64,000 nt of DNA from the NCBI GenBank assembly GCA_050084985.1, contig JBITNC010000001.1, forward strand, positions 86,986,001-87,050,000, in the 5' to 3' direction. Under the pieces are notes generated by a model that had not been told where the DNA came from, searched no databases, and saw only the letters and a program-made list of their open reading frames with translations. Source of the stretch: Nageia nagi (taxonomy: Eukaryota > Pinophyta). Shown piece by piece: positions 21,714 to 34,449 of the stretch. Position numbers and translations under genes: made by a program. Each line of letters opens with the position of its first letter. Positions within the stretch are counted from its first letter, which is position 1.

Positions 21714-23855
21714 ATGATAGTGATGCTAGAGGATGACTATTGTATATTCAAACTAGTGCTCAAGGATGACCAGATCATAGTAGCCATCAATAGGGTGATC
21801 ATCAGACCATATGTAGGAAAAAAATTTAGGACATGGGATCTTGTCAATGGTGGGGTACTCATTGACCCACTAATATTATCACTAGAGCCACCTTGAACAA
21901 AGAGAGGTGATGGCTATGCTACTTATATCATTATTTATACTACTTGATTCCTTAAGACCTAGGTTACCTTGGAACATGTTTGAGATTGTTAATCAGATGG
22001 TCCAGGAGAGGATAGTTTTTGCATGGGGCCCAGTGCTACTAGTGCAAACCTACAAGGAGCTAGCAGTAGCAGCTAGAGGAAGGTGAGGAGTTAGCACTAC
22101 ATTACTACTCCAAGTGTGAGCTAAAGATGATGGGGGACATCCCCCAAATGGTAGGTGTAGAGCTTCCATGCACTCATCACTAGGAGCATGAGTAGTAGAG
22201 GTAAAGGAGACACCCTCATGAGGGAAACATTGAATGGTACAAGGCCATGCTAATGATCCTACAATAATAAGATGTTATCTACCAACCATACTAGGGAAGG
22301 TTGATATGGGTAGAGAATGCAGTGAAACTGGCTCATGCCTATAGGGCATGACATGTCAAGGACCACCACATCAGGGACATGGAGATGTTTAGTTTTAAGA
22401 GAGTCCAACACTAGCACAAGTTGGTATAGGATGTCCTTCTTGACCTAATGCTGTATGGGAGAGTGGATGGGGAGGCACTAATGTGGTTAAGACTAACATA
22501 TGTAGAGCTCAACATATAACCAGATGCACCAATGGATAGATCAGTAATAGATGATGTGAGCACCATGCCTGATTATGAATCATAGTGGGCACCATAGTGG
22601 GATCTACTCCCAATATGGCTGATCATGTAGACATAATGAGGTACCCCATCCATAGACCATTGGATCCCAAAGGGGGTAGTTGGCCTAAGGGTTAAGGAGG
22701 AAGTGATCAAGGAGGTTAGAGAGGAGGATATGAATGGTGAGTATGATGCCTAGGGTGAGGGGAATGATGAGGGTGATGGTGCCCCTAAGGATGTTGAGGG
22801 ACATAATTCCTAAGAGATGGACATAGAATTCCTAGAGCTACCATCTCAAGAGGAGGTGGAGAGGCCTAGGATCCCATGATTCCATCTTGGAGAGCTCAAC
22901 CCTCATATGGTTAATCTACAGGTATAGAAGGATGGATTACAAGCCCAGGTGAAAGAGCTATAGGAATAGTTAATCGTAGGGAAGGTAACGAGGAGTGCAA
23001 TAGTGGTAGCTTAGGCGATAGTTGAGGTAATACTTGTAGTGGTAGTAGGGTTGATTAACATCCTTTAGAGTTAGCTGGAGGTAGATCATACCATAAGGTC
23101 AATAGTAGAGGGATGCGGAGAGGGGATGCAAGGAGACATGCAAATCCTCCTTATTTTTATGGCAATGGCCAAGGAGAGAGATTCACTTAAAGCATAGGTA
23201 GAGGTGGGTGTGGGTCCCAATGTTGAGGTTAGCACAAAGATAGAGGTGCTACTAATAGGCCTTGATGATAAGGTAGGGATACTTATAGATGTAGCAATCT
23301 AGATAGACCCATTAGAGATAAGGCCCTTGTCAACATTGAGTGACATGTCTAGATAATTAAGCTAGGCATTGGATGAGGTGGATAGGGCCATCATGAGGGC
23401 ATTGGCATGGAAGAGATAGCTAATAGAGGTAGGATTAGTCCCTATTGATCTAGAGGATTCCAAGACCACCTCCATAGCTTATATTATGTCCCAAAACATG
23501 GTGAGGAGCCATTGTAGTGAGGGGCACTTAGTTTGATAGCTAACACCATATAAAGTAATGACTATAAAGACCACTACAAAAAGGGCTAAGATAAAAGAAG
23601 AGATGGGGAGAGGGACTGGTGGGCTTGTTAGGTGAGCCATATCACAAGTGGAAGGATGATTCTTTAGATCATCCCCTTAATTTGGGTAGAGTGGCATGGT
23701 TAGAGAGAGCAACCTGATAGGGGAGCATATAGAGGGGTAGGGGGAGATGAGTACTCCCCTAATCAATGTCGATGATAGGATGATCCCACACCTTAAAGGT
23801 GTGGATTTTGATAGGATTATGTACTATTTTTGGCTCTAGAGCATAGGAAATGATG
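21714..23855 (+). pseudogene. Tat-2 antisense degenerate ORF, unknown product
   Basis: The plus strand, opposite to gag-pol, has a 2.1-kb purine-skewed and more GC-rich stretch that reads as a decayed protein. It opens with an ATG at 21714 (MLEDDYCIFKLVLKDDQIIV) and continues with shifts. Recognisable runs are WVENAVKLAHAYRA near 22310-22350, EALMWLRLTY near 22470, EVIKEVREEDMNGEYDA near 22705-22750 and EFLELPSQEEVERPRIP near 22825-22875. Composition is Glu/Val/Asp-rich with a possible coiled part around 22920-22985. I do not recognise the family. An extra antisense ORF between pol and the 3' LTR is known in some plant Ty3/gypsy elements, which this position matches. Confidence 0.5.
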
Positions 23856-23859
23856 TATA

Positions 23860-26555
23860 TGTATTTTGAAATGGACCTCTTATATTTAGACATGTATATG
23901 TATATTGACCTAGATGATATATATATATATATATGATTCCTATTTTGACTTCATATGTGTACTTAATGCTATGAATGAATGCATGTATGTACTTTTATTT
24001 AGTTTACATGAGATGGATGCAAATTTACACTATGGATGTATGCAACCCCATATAGACCTAAGTATACATAAAATGAACCTTAAAAGGAACATAAAATGAA
24101 ATTTTGGAAGACACTTAAAATGGATACTATTAAAAGACTTATAAATTAACTTAAAATGAATGCTAAAATGGATTTGAAATGAACTAAAATGAACCTTTAA
24201 AATAACCCATAAAATACCTAAGAAAAATTTAAAATGAACGTAAAGGACCACTTAAAATGGACCTAAAAGGACTTAAAATGAACCTGCATGTTTAAACACA
24301 TCATAGGGAAAATGAACTTGTATGTCTAAATAGACAAGGAAGAACAAAGAGATAAACTCAAAGTAATGACAAATGATTGATTACAAGCAATAACAATAAG
24401 GACAATAAATGATAATTATAAAATAATAAGACCAAATGCCAAAACATACCCAAAAGATATAACATGATAGACATTAGAAAAAGATATAAAAAGACCCACC
24501 TAAAACATAAATGACCTAAATAATAAGCTAACAACATAGTATGGTAATAAACACAACTCAAAATCAATAAAAATAAGCCAAAATGCTATTAGAATGTCGA
24601 TCATGATAAACATACCATTAAGACACCCCCTGAAATACTCGATTTATGTCGATCATGATAAACACAATGATAAACATGATCAAAACATTACCACTACATG
24701 ACCAAATTGGGCCAAAATTGAACCAAAGTAAAATGATACTTTTGAAAAGTGAAATATTACAAAATTCAATGGACCATAACAAATGACCACATTGAATATT
24801 AGATGAACTATCTTGATGATATGATAGATGGTTATACGGTCTAAATGCAGGATTAAATGGTTCAAAAAATGGAGGTCATTTTACCTACTTTTGAAAGCAA
24901 CATAGAAGGCTACCCAAAGGAGGGTGACAACCTTTTAGTGCTCATTGAAAGTGTGTTGTTACTAGTAGCTCCAAGAATGACTTGCAAAAATTGATCAAAT
25001 GATGAACCTAGGCTATGAAACTTGACATGACAATTGTGTTTACATTGATGAAGGACTAGGAAAAGATAGATCTAAAAATGGATCTTATTTGATGCATCAA
25101 AATGTAAAATCAAATATCCTATTTTTACAAGGGTCAGATTTCATGACATTCATCCCTAAAATAAAATGGGTGATGAAATGACTTGAAATAGTACAAAATG
25201 AAATGATAGGATTGAATGAGGTGAAATATAATCAAATTATAGATCAACATGACAATGTGACCTAGGTTGATATGGGAAGGTGTTCACTCACGTAGGAAGG
25301 AAGGTCTAACTTCAAACTCTAAGTAAATAGGTAAGAAGTAATCAAAAATGAATGAAATTGACTTCCTAATGACACTTGAATGAGTGTGAAACTAGTGAAC
25401 ATGATCATTAGTCAAATCTTCAACATTATACTTAGTTATAAAGGACAAACAAAACTAAATTTTGATAAAATGATAAATGATGAAACATGACAAAAATGCA
25501 CAAAATGCAACAAAAGCATAAATGCTAATGCAAAGGACCTCAAAATCATCATAATAGAGATAAATAAAGATAACACAAAGGCCCACATTACTAAATTGAC
25601 ATAATTCCATCAAGGTCACAAGTCACAAAAGGTCATAGAATATTTACCTTAGAACACATGATAGTTTGCAGACTATGATCAATCCCAAGGGAATGATTTG
25701 TCAAGAAAACTCAATATGGTGACTGAGACCCAATTGGTTGTATCCTCATCAAGAATTCATGGATCATGTATGGTGATAATTGACATAGATAGATACGTGA
25801 AAATGCTAGGGATGATGTCTTTGCATAAGTAGAATACAAAGGACTCAACACAACAAAGAAGATAAAGGAAAGACAACAAGGCAATATGAATAAACTAAAT
25901 TGCCAATGAAAGCAAACAAATTGGTCCCACTAAGTTATTTTGGGGTTGACTTCCATGCATGTCCAATACTATTCTTTCTTTTTCATAGAATAAAAATAAT
26001 GTTTAATAGCCCCAACTCAGATGAGGATAAAGAGTAGGGAAACAAAAATAATAAATGCAAGATGATGATAAGAGATAGAAACAACAAAATGATACAAGGA
26101 CTAACATGTGATGGAGAAATGAGTGACTGGTGGCCTTCATGCACCCAAAAATGGTAGGATGACACTAAAAAGTGGAGAACCAAGTAAGTATCAACTCCCA
26201 ACAATATGATCAAAAAGAAAATAAAAGGGTGAAATAAAAGAATTGATACACACACCTAGGCTCAAAGAAATGGTTGCACGTAAACCATCCCTTGAAACCT
26301 AGGGTAGATAAACGAGTGACTAGAATAGGATAACATACTATGGAAAATAAAACCAAGATGACAAAGATAAGATGCAAGCATAAATGAACTAAGCTGAAAA
26401 ATGAAAGACAAATACATAATAATAGACAAGGGCAAATTGAGTGAAGTAAACTAAATGTAGAATGGACAAAGATGGAGGATATTAATCGGCTCCATCTCTT
26501 CACAACCCTCTAGATATGCCAAATGATAAGCATCTATGTTGAATTTATTCTTAAT
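23860..26555. other. Tat-2 region between integrase and antisense open stretch
   Basis: About 2.7 kb of AT-rich sequence with no recognisable coding content. It holds an (AT)n run near 23910-23934, a field of short degenerate repeats at 24050-24320, and a duplicated TCGATCATGATAAACA at about 24597 and 24650. Hydrophobic open stretches on the minus strand (for example 26503-25983) reflect base composition. Confidence 0.5.
24050..24320. repeat. Degenerate short repeats with AAAATGAAC core
   Basis: The motif CTTAAAATGAAC or close variants (AAAATGGAC, TAAAATGAACC) recurs about every 15-30 bases over some 270 bases. It looks like a decayed low-order tandem array. Confidence 0.7.
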
Positions 26556-26559
26556 AATA

Positions 26560-27640
26560 TAAATCCCTTACGAATTGGGTGCAAAATTATCTCTAAGCAG
26601 CCTCTCAAGATGTGCTTATTGCTAGTTTTCCTTAAGTTCTAAGTCACCAATTTCAAATTCTCTAGGTCAAACCTTTTTATTGTATAGCCGCTTCAATTGC
26701 TCTTGATAAACCTTATGATTTTGGATGAAATTGACTCCTCACTCATCAATAAGGGTTAGATGATCTAATCAAGCTTGGTTTGCTTCTTCATTAGTAATGA
26801 GGCCTCACAATTGAACTCTAAGGGACATAATTTCTAGCACAAGTGGCATGACTACTTCAGCACCATAGACTAATGAGAATAGAGTGGCTCTTATGGACAT
26901 CCTAATGCTAGTGTGGGAATAAAACAAAGCATAAGGGAGATACTCATGCTAGTTTGTATGATTTTCATTGACCATCTCCTTCAAAATTATAATAATGGTT
27001 TTGTTGGATGTTTCTGCTTGCCTATTACCTTGGGGGTAGTTTGACATAGATAAGGAATGTTGAATATTGTAACCATTGCATAATGCCCTAATATGCTAAT
27101 TCTTGAAAGGTGGCCCATTTTTTGAGATAATATTATGGGGTATACCAAATCTATAAATGATGTTAGTATCGATAAAATTGGTAATCTTAGGACTGATAGT
27201 AGACATAAGGTATTTTGTATCAACCCACTTGGTAAAGTACATAGTTGTGATGATTATGAACTTATGTCCACCTGAGGAAGGAGATTCAAACTGACCTATG
27301 AGATCAAACCCCCATTGAGCAAAAGGCCATAAATACTAAATGGGATTAAGTTCCTAAGCAGGAAGATGCTATAAATTGGAATATTGCTAACACTTAATAG
27401 ATTTTTGAATGTAATCTTGACAATCATTGTCCATAGTCAACCAATAATACCCCATATTGAGAATGCATTTAGTAATGGCCATTCCATTGAAATGTCCACC
27501 ATAGATACCATCATGACAACTTTGAGTTATTATCTAGTTGTCACAAAGCTCTAGGCATCGAAGGAAGACACCATCATAAGACCACTTGTAAACCATGTTT
27601 CCTAATATAGCATAACAAGAGGCTTTTTACTTAAAAGTTC
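26560..27640 (-). pseudogene. Tat-2 integrase
   Basis: Blocks on the minus strand include RFGIPHNIISKNGPPFKN near 27160-27110, NYPQGNRQAETSNKTIIIIL near 27040-26985 and LVYGAEVVMP near 26870-26840, then FEIGDLELK near 26655. The Asp of the usual SDNG motif reads Lys, while the later Glu (QAETSNK) remains. Upstream the zinc-binding and core start (KWVDTKYLM-like, near 27225) is broken. The end near 26560 fits the C-terminal SH3-like part. Confidence 0.78.
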
Positions 27641-27929
27641 ATTTCTCACTGGCTAAAGGTTGGGAGGTGTGGCATTCCACTTAAGATACTCATTTAACTG
27701 CTTATACCATAAGTCTCGATGCTCTATTATGATCTCATTGATTGAAGCTGAATCTAAACCATGGGGTAAAGTTGAGTTAAGTGTAGAATACTTCAATGTT
27801 ACAATCTCAACATGTTGAATATGTTGATGAGGGTTAAGAGGAATAAGGGACCCTAAGGATTCCATGGTTTCTATAAATTGATTAGATGACCTTGAATCCA
27901 TCTCAATCTTATAAGATTTAAATAATTTT

Positions 27930-28230
27930 AGCAACTATAATGCCAAATATCTATAATTCCTTAAAAGCTCATTATGACATTGGTAAGTGACCAAGATTTG
28001 ATAATGATCAACTATGAGTCATCATAAATAAGTAGGCATTCAAACTTGAGTGAGAGAGCTACCTTAAGACCCAAAATTAGTGCCTCATACTTTGCATTAT
28101 TGTTCATGCATGGGAAATCAAGCTTGAATGAATATAGAATAGGAACACTCTAGGGATTGAAGAAGATAACTCTGACCCCTCCCCATTGTTCATACTTTAA
28201 TTCATAAAAGTACATAGTGATATCATAGTC
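27930..28230 (-). pseudogene. Tat-2 archaeal-type RNase H
   Basis: Reads YEQWGGVRVIFFNP, then FKLDFPCMNNNAKYEALILG and LKFECLLIYDDS at about 28215-27990. This is the RVT_3-type domain with NNAKYEALILGL and (Y)DDS motifs. The first Asp of the FDGS box reads Tyr (MYFYELK). It lies between the other RNase H and integrase, the canonical Tat order, in contrast to Tat-1. Confidence 0.75.
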
Positions 28231-28369
28231 TTCCTGAGTGTCAATTGCCTCTTCGATCTCATCAACCTTAAAAACATCCTCATTAGGGAGGGTGATATTA
28301 AGAGGGGTAGTTGTTTAAATAGAAGCTTCTGCTAGTTGATTGGCTATGATTTAACCCTTAATATACTTT

Positions 28370-28800
28370 TGATTGATAAAGATGAGGTCAAATTCTACTA
28401 GGAACATGATCCATTTGGTGGTACACATATTGTGATATGCCTTGCTCATCATGTTCTTTAATGGATCAACCTTAGATATGAAATAGGTAGTATTATTAAA
28501 ATATAATGTCTCAACTTCTTGGTAGCAAAGACTAGGGTGAGATATAATTTCTTAATATAGACATACCTAAGCTCATAGTTGATGAGTGTACAATTGATGT
28601 AATATATAGCTTGCTCCTTGATCTGATCATTTTTTTATGCAAGCATGAATCCAACGGTGAAGTCAGTGGATGAAAGATATAAGTGAAAGGGGAAACCATC
28701 CATATGTGGAATGAGAATGAGAGGATTGAGCAAATATTATTTAATATCATTAAAGGCTTTTTGAAAACCCTCATTCTAGTTGAATTTCTCCTCCTTTTTT
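28370..28800 (-). pseudogene. Tat-2 retroviral-type RNase H
   Basis: A connection reading FQKAFNDIK-like, then GFPFHLYLSSTDFT (near 28700-28655), matches the Tat form of the first RNase H motif, where LYLSSTD replaces the catalytic DASD box. The later part is poorly preserved. Confidence 0.65.
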
Positions 28801-28859
28801 AGGAGTGCATTAAATGGATGACACTTGTCATAAAACTAAGCTATAAATCATCTGTTAGC

Positions 28860-29500
28860 TTGAATTTTCCCCTAAAGACTCCTTAAAGTCTTGATATCAT
28901 GAGTCAGAGGCATACTAGTGATAGCTATGACTTTCTTGGGATCAAATTTTATGCCTTGTTTTGAAATAATGAATCCTAACAATTTTCCTGATGTGATACA
29001 TAATACATACTTTATAGGATTTAGTCTAACATTATGCTTAAGTAACCTCTAGAAGACTTTATCTAATACCTCCCAATGCTGATATCTTTTTCTATATTTA
29101 GCTAATAAATCATTCATATAGTTCTCCATGATTTCATGCATCATATCATGGAAAACGTAAGTCATAGCTCTATGATAGGTGGCACCAGCATTCTTGAGAA
29201 TGAAATACATGACCTTGTAGTAATACGTACCCCAAGGATGGTGAATATAATCATATGTTAATCATTAAAGGCAACCCAAATCTAATTATACCCAGAGAAG
29301 CCATACATAAAGGATAACATCTCATATTTGATCATATTATCAACTAGGGCATCTATGTTAGATAAAAAAAAGTCATCCTCAAACAAGTTGCATTACAATA
29401 TCTAGTTCATGTAGAATCTAAGGGGACCTTACAATTTTTTTATAGGGACCATGTTATACACCCATCAAGGATAGTCTATGGAATGCATAAACTTGGTATC
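28860..29500 (-). pseudogene. Tat-2 reverse transcriptase
   Basis: Readable blocks on the minus strand are MLSFMDGFSGYN near 29310, FTIPWGTYYYKVM near 29240, NAGATYHRAMTYVFHDM near 29195-29150, ENYMNDLLAK at about 29130-29105 and LNPIKYVLCITSGKLLGFII near 29030-28970. The catalytic YVDD box has become YMND. Order and content are Ty3/gypsy RT. Stops and shifts are frequent. Confidence 0.8.
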
Positions 29501-29682
29501 TGACAACTTCTGGATTTACTCCTTAATCTAAATAGACTTTATGAGATCAACCCTCATAGGTTTTTGCTTAATAGGTTTCACATTTGGACAAGTAACAATA
29601 TTATAGATCACAACATTGGGATCCATACCTAGCATGTCCATGTAATTTTAAGTGAAGAACTTACCATATTTCTTCAATAGTT

Positions 29683-31170
29683 CTATACCCGTTTCCCTTT
29701 TTGACTCTTTAAGACATCTACCAAGTAGATCATCTTAGGGTTTGTAGGATCATCATTGATATTGACCTCAGCTAACTTTCTAATGTGCATATGGGATCCA
29801 TAATCTAAATATTTGAAAATAGGAATGTAATCATAATCATACTCATCTATACTATTGATAAAGGAATCCAAATTAGATGAGTCAACTTTGTCAAAGCAAT
29901 TAGAAGGAAAAGAGATATTATGCAAACCAAAAGATAAAACTGACAAAGGTAAAGAGAGATATACAGATAAATGACTAATATAATTGTATAAGTCATAATA
30001 TAAGAGAGGGAAAAATGATGATGGACCATCAACAAAGACCATAAAAACATACAAGGAAGGACCAACTGATGATTCATGGAATAAATTATGTGCGATGGAA
30101 CACTCTGAAGCTTGAGGACTAGATGGATCAAAATACAATTGGATGTTATGTTCATCATCATGTTACACCTCCCTTAATAGAAGATTAATATCAATAAATT
30201 GTTCTTCCAAAGGTTTAAGTTTAGAGCCATAAAACCCTAGATCATGCTTATCTCATCTGGATTGAAATGGAATGGAAAAAGCATGAACCATTCCCTGCTC
30301 ATATTTTTCTAGGTTATACCCTTGTCACTTCCATTTGGCAAAGAGTTTACATAGCAATTCAAGATATGAAAGATATTATATTTTGGTGCAAAATATTTCA
30401 TTGAGATAATGTTCAAGGGGAATATCCTGGGGTGAATCCAAACTCATTTAAATAAAGAAAGATAGGTTCGAACATAATCCTAGTAGGATGAGAGAGCCAA
30501 GAGAAAGTGAGGATTCTAAATGTCTCCCCAAGTCTTTTTTATAGAAGGAATATTAAAAATCACATCATCAATACAATATTTCCCCTTTCTAATACATTCA
30601 TACTTAATGACCTTAGAAGGTGGTGAAATGACCAAGCTGATAGGATGTTGGTCAAGAGGATCAAGACCAACTTGAGAGGAAGAGGGCTTAACTTCCTATG
30701 ATGAATCAGAAATTAGAAAAAGGAAGACACATGGAATTTTATGGGTGGAGGGAGACAATGATATAATGGTCAATCACTTCTAAAGATGGGTGCAAAATGG
30801 ATCTAAAGACTATAAGAAGGTCGCATAAAATCCTCAGGTGACTTACCCTCATAGCATATAAAGGGATCCATGCTCGAGGGAGATGAAGAGGATTGTTATG
30901 AGGACAAAGCAAGTGGAACAAGATATAAAGATAAATATGAAGGTTCTTTTGAACAAGATGACACTAGATTAGGATGTTTGTTCATAAGAATGGTGATAGG
31001 AAAAATACACCCAAATGGTATGTGAGGGGAATCAAGGGAAAAAGCTGAGTTGCAATGACTAAAAGGGTTTTGATCACCTATTATACAATGGACCATTACA
31101 TTATCTAATTACTTTATACACTTATGTAAAGTTAATGAAACTGCCTCCATATATTCTATCCATGGGTGGA
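29683..31170 (-). pseudogene. Tat-2 protease-RT linker, degenerate
   Basis: Minus-strand open stretches, including 30138-29683, read as low-similarity linker: acidic near NSIDEYDYDYIPIFKYLDYG and ending VYLVD-like with DDPTNPKMIYLVDVLK. In Tat elements a long variable stretch with a conserved lead into RT lies here. No catalytic motif is present, and the assignment rests on position. Confidence 0.45.
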
Positions 31171-31596
31171 CTAAGAGTAAATTATATTACATTTTCCCTC
31201 TACCACATGACATGTCATTACGATCTCTCTAACCCCAATCTTCCTTGGAAGGATAATTATGGCCATTATCATTGCTAAAGTGTTGTTAAAGGCTTTGATG
31301 GTGAGTGTAGGAGCATTTAAGAACTTAATAGGGGCCTTTAATCTCTTAAGTAGCATAGATGATATAACATTAATGGTGAACCCATTATCCATTAACACTC
31401 TTTTGGATGGACAAGAATCCACATAAGCAACAATATACAAAGTGAGATGCTTTAGCTTATTAAGATCAAAATGTTGGATTTCATCTTGGAAGAAAGTGAT
31501 GCTAGGCCTAGTGGCACTCTGAGCAACCCCTATAAAATCTTTGAAATAATTAGGGTTGTTTCCATCTAACTCAATAGCTCTTAGAATATTATTCAA
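31171..31596 (-). pseudogene. Tat-2 protease region
   Basis: A 141-codon open stretch contains KRVLMDNGFTINVISSMLLK at about 31415-31355, matching the (L)VDxG(S/A)xxNxI(S) active site of Ty3/gypsy proteases. The expected Ser/Thr between Asp and Gly is Asn, so activity is probably lost. Later APTLTIKAFN and GVREIVMTCHVVEG correspond to the body of the fold. It lies between gag and RT as expected. Confidence 0.7.
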
Positions 31597-31729
31597 GGTA
31601 TTTTTGTGTTTGACTGATTGATGTAATAGACCATATAAGGAAAACTTTATCTATGTATTCTAAAGTTGCTATTCCAATTGAGTCTGGATAGTTATAGGGG
31701 CTCTAGGATTTGTTTCTAAATATGTGCTC

Positions 31730-34445
31730 AAGGTTGGGGTAATGTTTGTTGAATTCTTGCATCTTGAGGGGGAGGAGGAGGTGCTTCATTAGTACCTCCA
31801 CTCATCTTGGTAGTGACCCCTATCATGTTGCTATCATGGATCTCTATAATTTGGTATTTTGAAGGTGGATCCATGACACCCATAAAGTTAAAATTTGGGG
31901 TTATATCAATATCTTTAACAAAAGGAAAATATGAATTTGTATCAATGAAGCCCACAAACTCATTATTCTATCTTGGATTGTAGTCATGTACTATTTGCTA
32001 CATTGGTTTTGATGAGATATGATTAACATTATTATTATGCCTTGAAAAAGGATTTTAAAATACACCCAAATTTTAGTTGGGTTGGGACACATGGTTACCT
32101 TTTGATACCTACCCACTATTAATCAATATCTGAATGGTATTCCTTAATTAGTTGTACTTATTCCTATCATATCCCTTTTATCTATGATAAATGTAGTATT
32201 TGTTAGCCTTATACCAAGCGAGCTTCTCTACATTTGAATCTTCTAGTCTGACTTCTAGGAGAGTGACTAGTTGTGCATTTAAGAGCCTTTTCAAGATGTC
32301 CTCAATAGGTTTGGCAAAAGGTGTCTAAGGTTTGTGTGGCCCTTGCTACCAAGGTTGCCTAGGCCTACAAGGGCCTTGTTGATTATTTTGCTCATTGTTG
32401 GGCCTATGTATTTCCTAATTTTGTGTTTGAGATGGTGCACTAGCCATGGTGGAGCTATTTGAATAACTGGTTGATTTTGAGAAACCTCATGAGAGACCTA
32501 ATTGCTTTATGATTTTTGGTATGAAATACTAGGATTATTTCCATTATTTTTGTACTTTTGATAATTATTCTATTTCTTTCTTAACTTAACATCACCATCT
32601 TGAATCTTAGCTTCTTCAATTAATTTGGCTTGAGCTAAAGACTCCTCAAGAGTTTATTGTTGTTTTATTCTAAGTATAGATAGGATGTGCTTATTAGAAC
32701 TTATAGAGAACAACTTTACTATCTCTTCTTATGGTAAAGTGTAAGGCATATCCATAATAATTTCCCACCATTTACATATGTAATTAGATATCAACTCATG
32801 CTCAAATTATGAGAGTTTTCCCAAGTTTGTGATTGAATCTCACTTACGTATATTGATGGTAAACTGATCTAAGAATCTATCAATCAATTATTCAAATGAA
32901 TATATATTGTATTATAGGAGGTTATTATACCAATCTAGAGCTTGGCCTACTAATATGTAGCATGAATACTTAAACTAATGAAGGTGTTCTTTTAGATCTT
33001 CCTTACCCTTGAATTTGTAAATATTAGGTACTTCAAATTTGTATGGAAAGGTTTTGGTTGGTACAATAGGATGAATTAGCTTATTATAAATGGAAGTGTA
33101 TGATAATTTTACATTTCCATGCTCATTAAATTTAAGCTCCATATCCTCCGACCTCTTTAAAATTTGATCATTCACTATGAGAGGTTGCATGTTAACTATA
33201 GCCTATGATTTTGGTACTATGTTGATATGATGGTCCTCATATTGATCATATGGGTCATACTAATCATCATAATATACATATTGATCCTATTTGTATGACT
33301 TTCCATAACTAGGTTGTGTATCAAATGTCACCTTAGGTACAAGGTTTGTAGGATTTGACCTAAAACCCTTCTAGTCAATGGATGTTGCAACTCATGATGA
33401 CTAAGAAATTCAGTGGGCCCATGTGAAGAGGCTTGGACTTATTGATATGATTCATCATACCTAAGATCAAAATGGGGTACAAGGGATATAGGATGATCAT
33501 ACACATGATGAGGATATATAGCCTGATGTACATATGGCTATTGGGATGGTGCCACCACATAAGAAGAAGATAAATAATGCAATTATGATGGAGGATAGAT
33601 CAAGTGTGAGGAGAGCCAATGTCCTAAATGTACTCTAGACTAATTACTGACATGGTGAGTAGGTTGGGAATCATATACAAGATGAGACATGACTTGATAA
33701 TTAGGTTAGTTTGTAATATGGGTATCTTGACAATAATATCAAACCCAATCATCAGGAGGAGATGGATGAGTCTTATGGTATGTAAAGAAATGAGGCTTGG
33801 TGCTGATGGGATAGAAAGGTGGAGGCTTAGGTGGTACACCTGAAGGAGGGTGTGAGGGACCCTGAGAAGACCTAATGGTGGTTAGCCTAGGATGAAAAGG
33901 GGATTGATCATGTGATGCTCCAACATATTGGGCTGACATAGGATGTAACAAAGGCTCCTCATGATATGAAGTCTCTATGGGTTCATTGATAACATATCAT
34001 ATTATTGGATGAAGAGGATTTGACCTAGTGTCTAGGGATGAAGAGGTGTCCTCTATGTGACCATCTAATGTCTCTCCATCATATTGGAAAATTATAGGAT
34101 GAGAAGTCTCTATACCATGAGGTGGATGAGGTGATGGTTATCTATCAATAAGATATATAAGATAACCTTGGTCCTCCTAAAAATATCTATATAAACCTTG
34201 GTTCATGGGATCACTCAAAAACATCTCATGTGAGGATACATGAGGCTTGGTAGGATGGAGGGGAAGATGGATAGAATTGGGTTGATGTCTAGGTGATCAA
34301 GAATCATAATCATGATGTTGAATGAGATGAGGATCATCTTAAGGAGGATATAATTGATGGTAGGTTGAAGGTCTCTCTATAAGGAGGTGATCCTCTATCC
34401 TAGATAGGCTAGCCCTATGGGGCATTGCACAATCTCTCCCCTCTT
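31730..34445 (-). pseudogene. gag: Tat-2 gag with long Pro/His-rich N-terminal part
   Basis: From about 34445 leftward a degenerate minus-strand reading is rich in Pro, His, Ser and Tyr for some 400 codons (SHPPSGVPPKPPPFYPISTK near 33855; HPPSGVPPKPPPF recognisable). The gag core follows: VPNIYKFKGKEDLKEHL at about 33030-32975 and ALDWYNNLL at about 32950-32920, the W-Y-x-x-L block of retrotransposon capsids, then LIDRFLDQFTINIRK. A Gln/Pro-rich linker (NNQQGPCRPRQPWQQGP, about 32390-32330) and PPPPPQDARIQQ (near 31765) end it. Many stops interrupt. No zinc knuckle was found. The start is uncertain. Confidence 0.6.
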
Positions 34446-34449
34446 GCTA

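Noticed and set aside
23905-23940. (AT)n run as a matrix or origin element
   Set aside because: A short simple microsatellite with no other supporting signal.
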